DNA from: Candidatus Omnitrophota bacterium
GTDB lineage: Bacteria > Hinthialibacterota > Hinthialibacteria > Hinthialibacterales > Hinthialibacteraceae
Direction: 5' to 3'
DNA length: 64,000 bases
Assembly (NCBI GenBank): GCA_003598175.1
Contig: QZKN01000172.1
Location: forward strand, 1-64,000
The position numbers and the translations under genes were made by a program. The notes below the pieces were generated by a model, which worked only from the letters and a program-made list of their open reading frames with translations, was not told the origin of the DNA and did no database searches. Shown here piece after piece: positions 63,961-64,000 of this stretch (positions within the stretch are counted from its first letter, which is position 1; each line of letters begins with the position of its first letter).

Positions 63961-64000
63961 CGGACCTCCGGTCCGCACGTGCAGGCCGGAAGTCCGCGCC
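63961..64000. repeat. Dispersed palindromic repeat running off the window edge
   Basis: cggacctccggtccgcacgtgcaggccggaagtccgcgcc. Confidence 0.65.

Overview
64 kb chromosomal window from a Gram-negative-type bacterium; taxonomy cannot be fixed from sequence alone. All calls come from reading the supplied translations and raw sequence, with no database search. Left third (1-20 kb): a large + strand signalling locus whose core reads as a Wsp-type (alternative cellular function) chemosensory pathway: REC-GGEEF diguanylate cyclase, MCP, two CheW proteins and CheA-REC. It is embedded among two large hybrid histidine kinases, a REC-PP2C phosphatase, a free HPt, free REC proteins and an HPt-REC-degenerate GGDEF-REC protein. 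Directly downstream are three translationally coupled genes (HEAT-repeat membrane protein, QXXRW family-2 glycosyltransferase, TPR/YaiO-like beta-barrel) that look like an exopolysaccharide output module. No CheR or CheB is present. Middle: mechanosensitive channel, etfB-etfA(ferredoxin)-membrane Fe-S oxidoreductase operon, a separate CheD-HDOD-CheY-CheX operon, HtrA/Lon/Hsp20 stress genes, a Maf/DUF115 protein, and a PIN/ribbon-helix-helix toxin-antitoxin pair with a decayed antitoxin remnant. Right: B12-radical SAM, methyltransferase, ParA-like ATPase, nucleotidyltransferase, dnaA with a DnaA-box-bearing upstream region, YgfZ/GcvT-like protein, glycosidase, LarA-like protein, TrpB2 with a potentially structured leader, and a type III restriction-modification locus with a dinD gene between mod and res. 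mod is interrupted by one in-frame TAG and seems to carry two in-frame palindromic repeat insertions. A family of short GC-rich palindromic repeats is dispersed between genes, and one copy lies exactly where wspC (CheR) would be expected.
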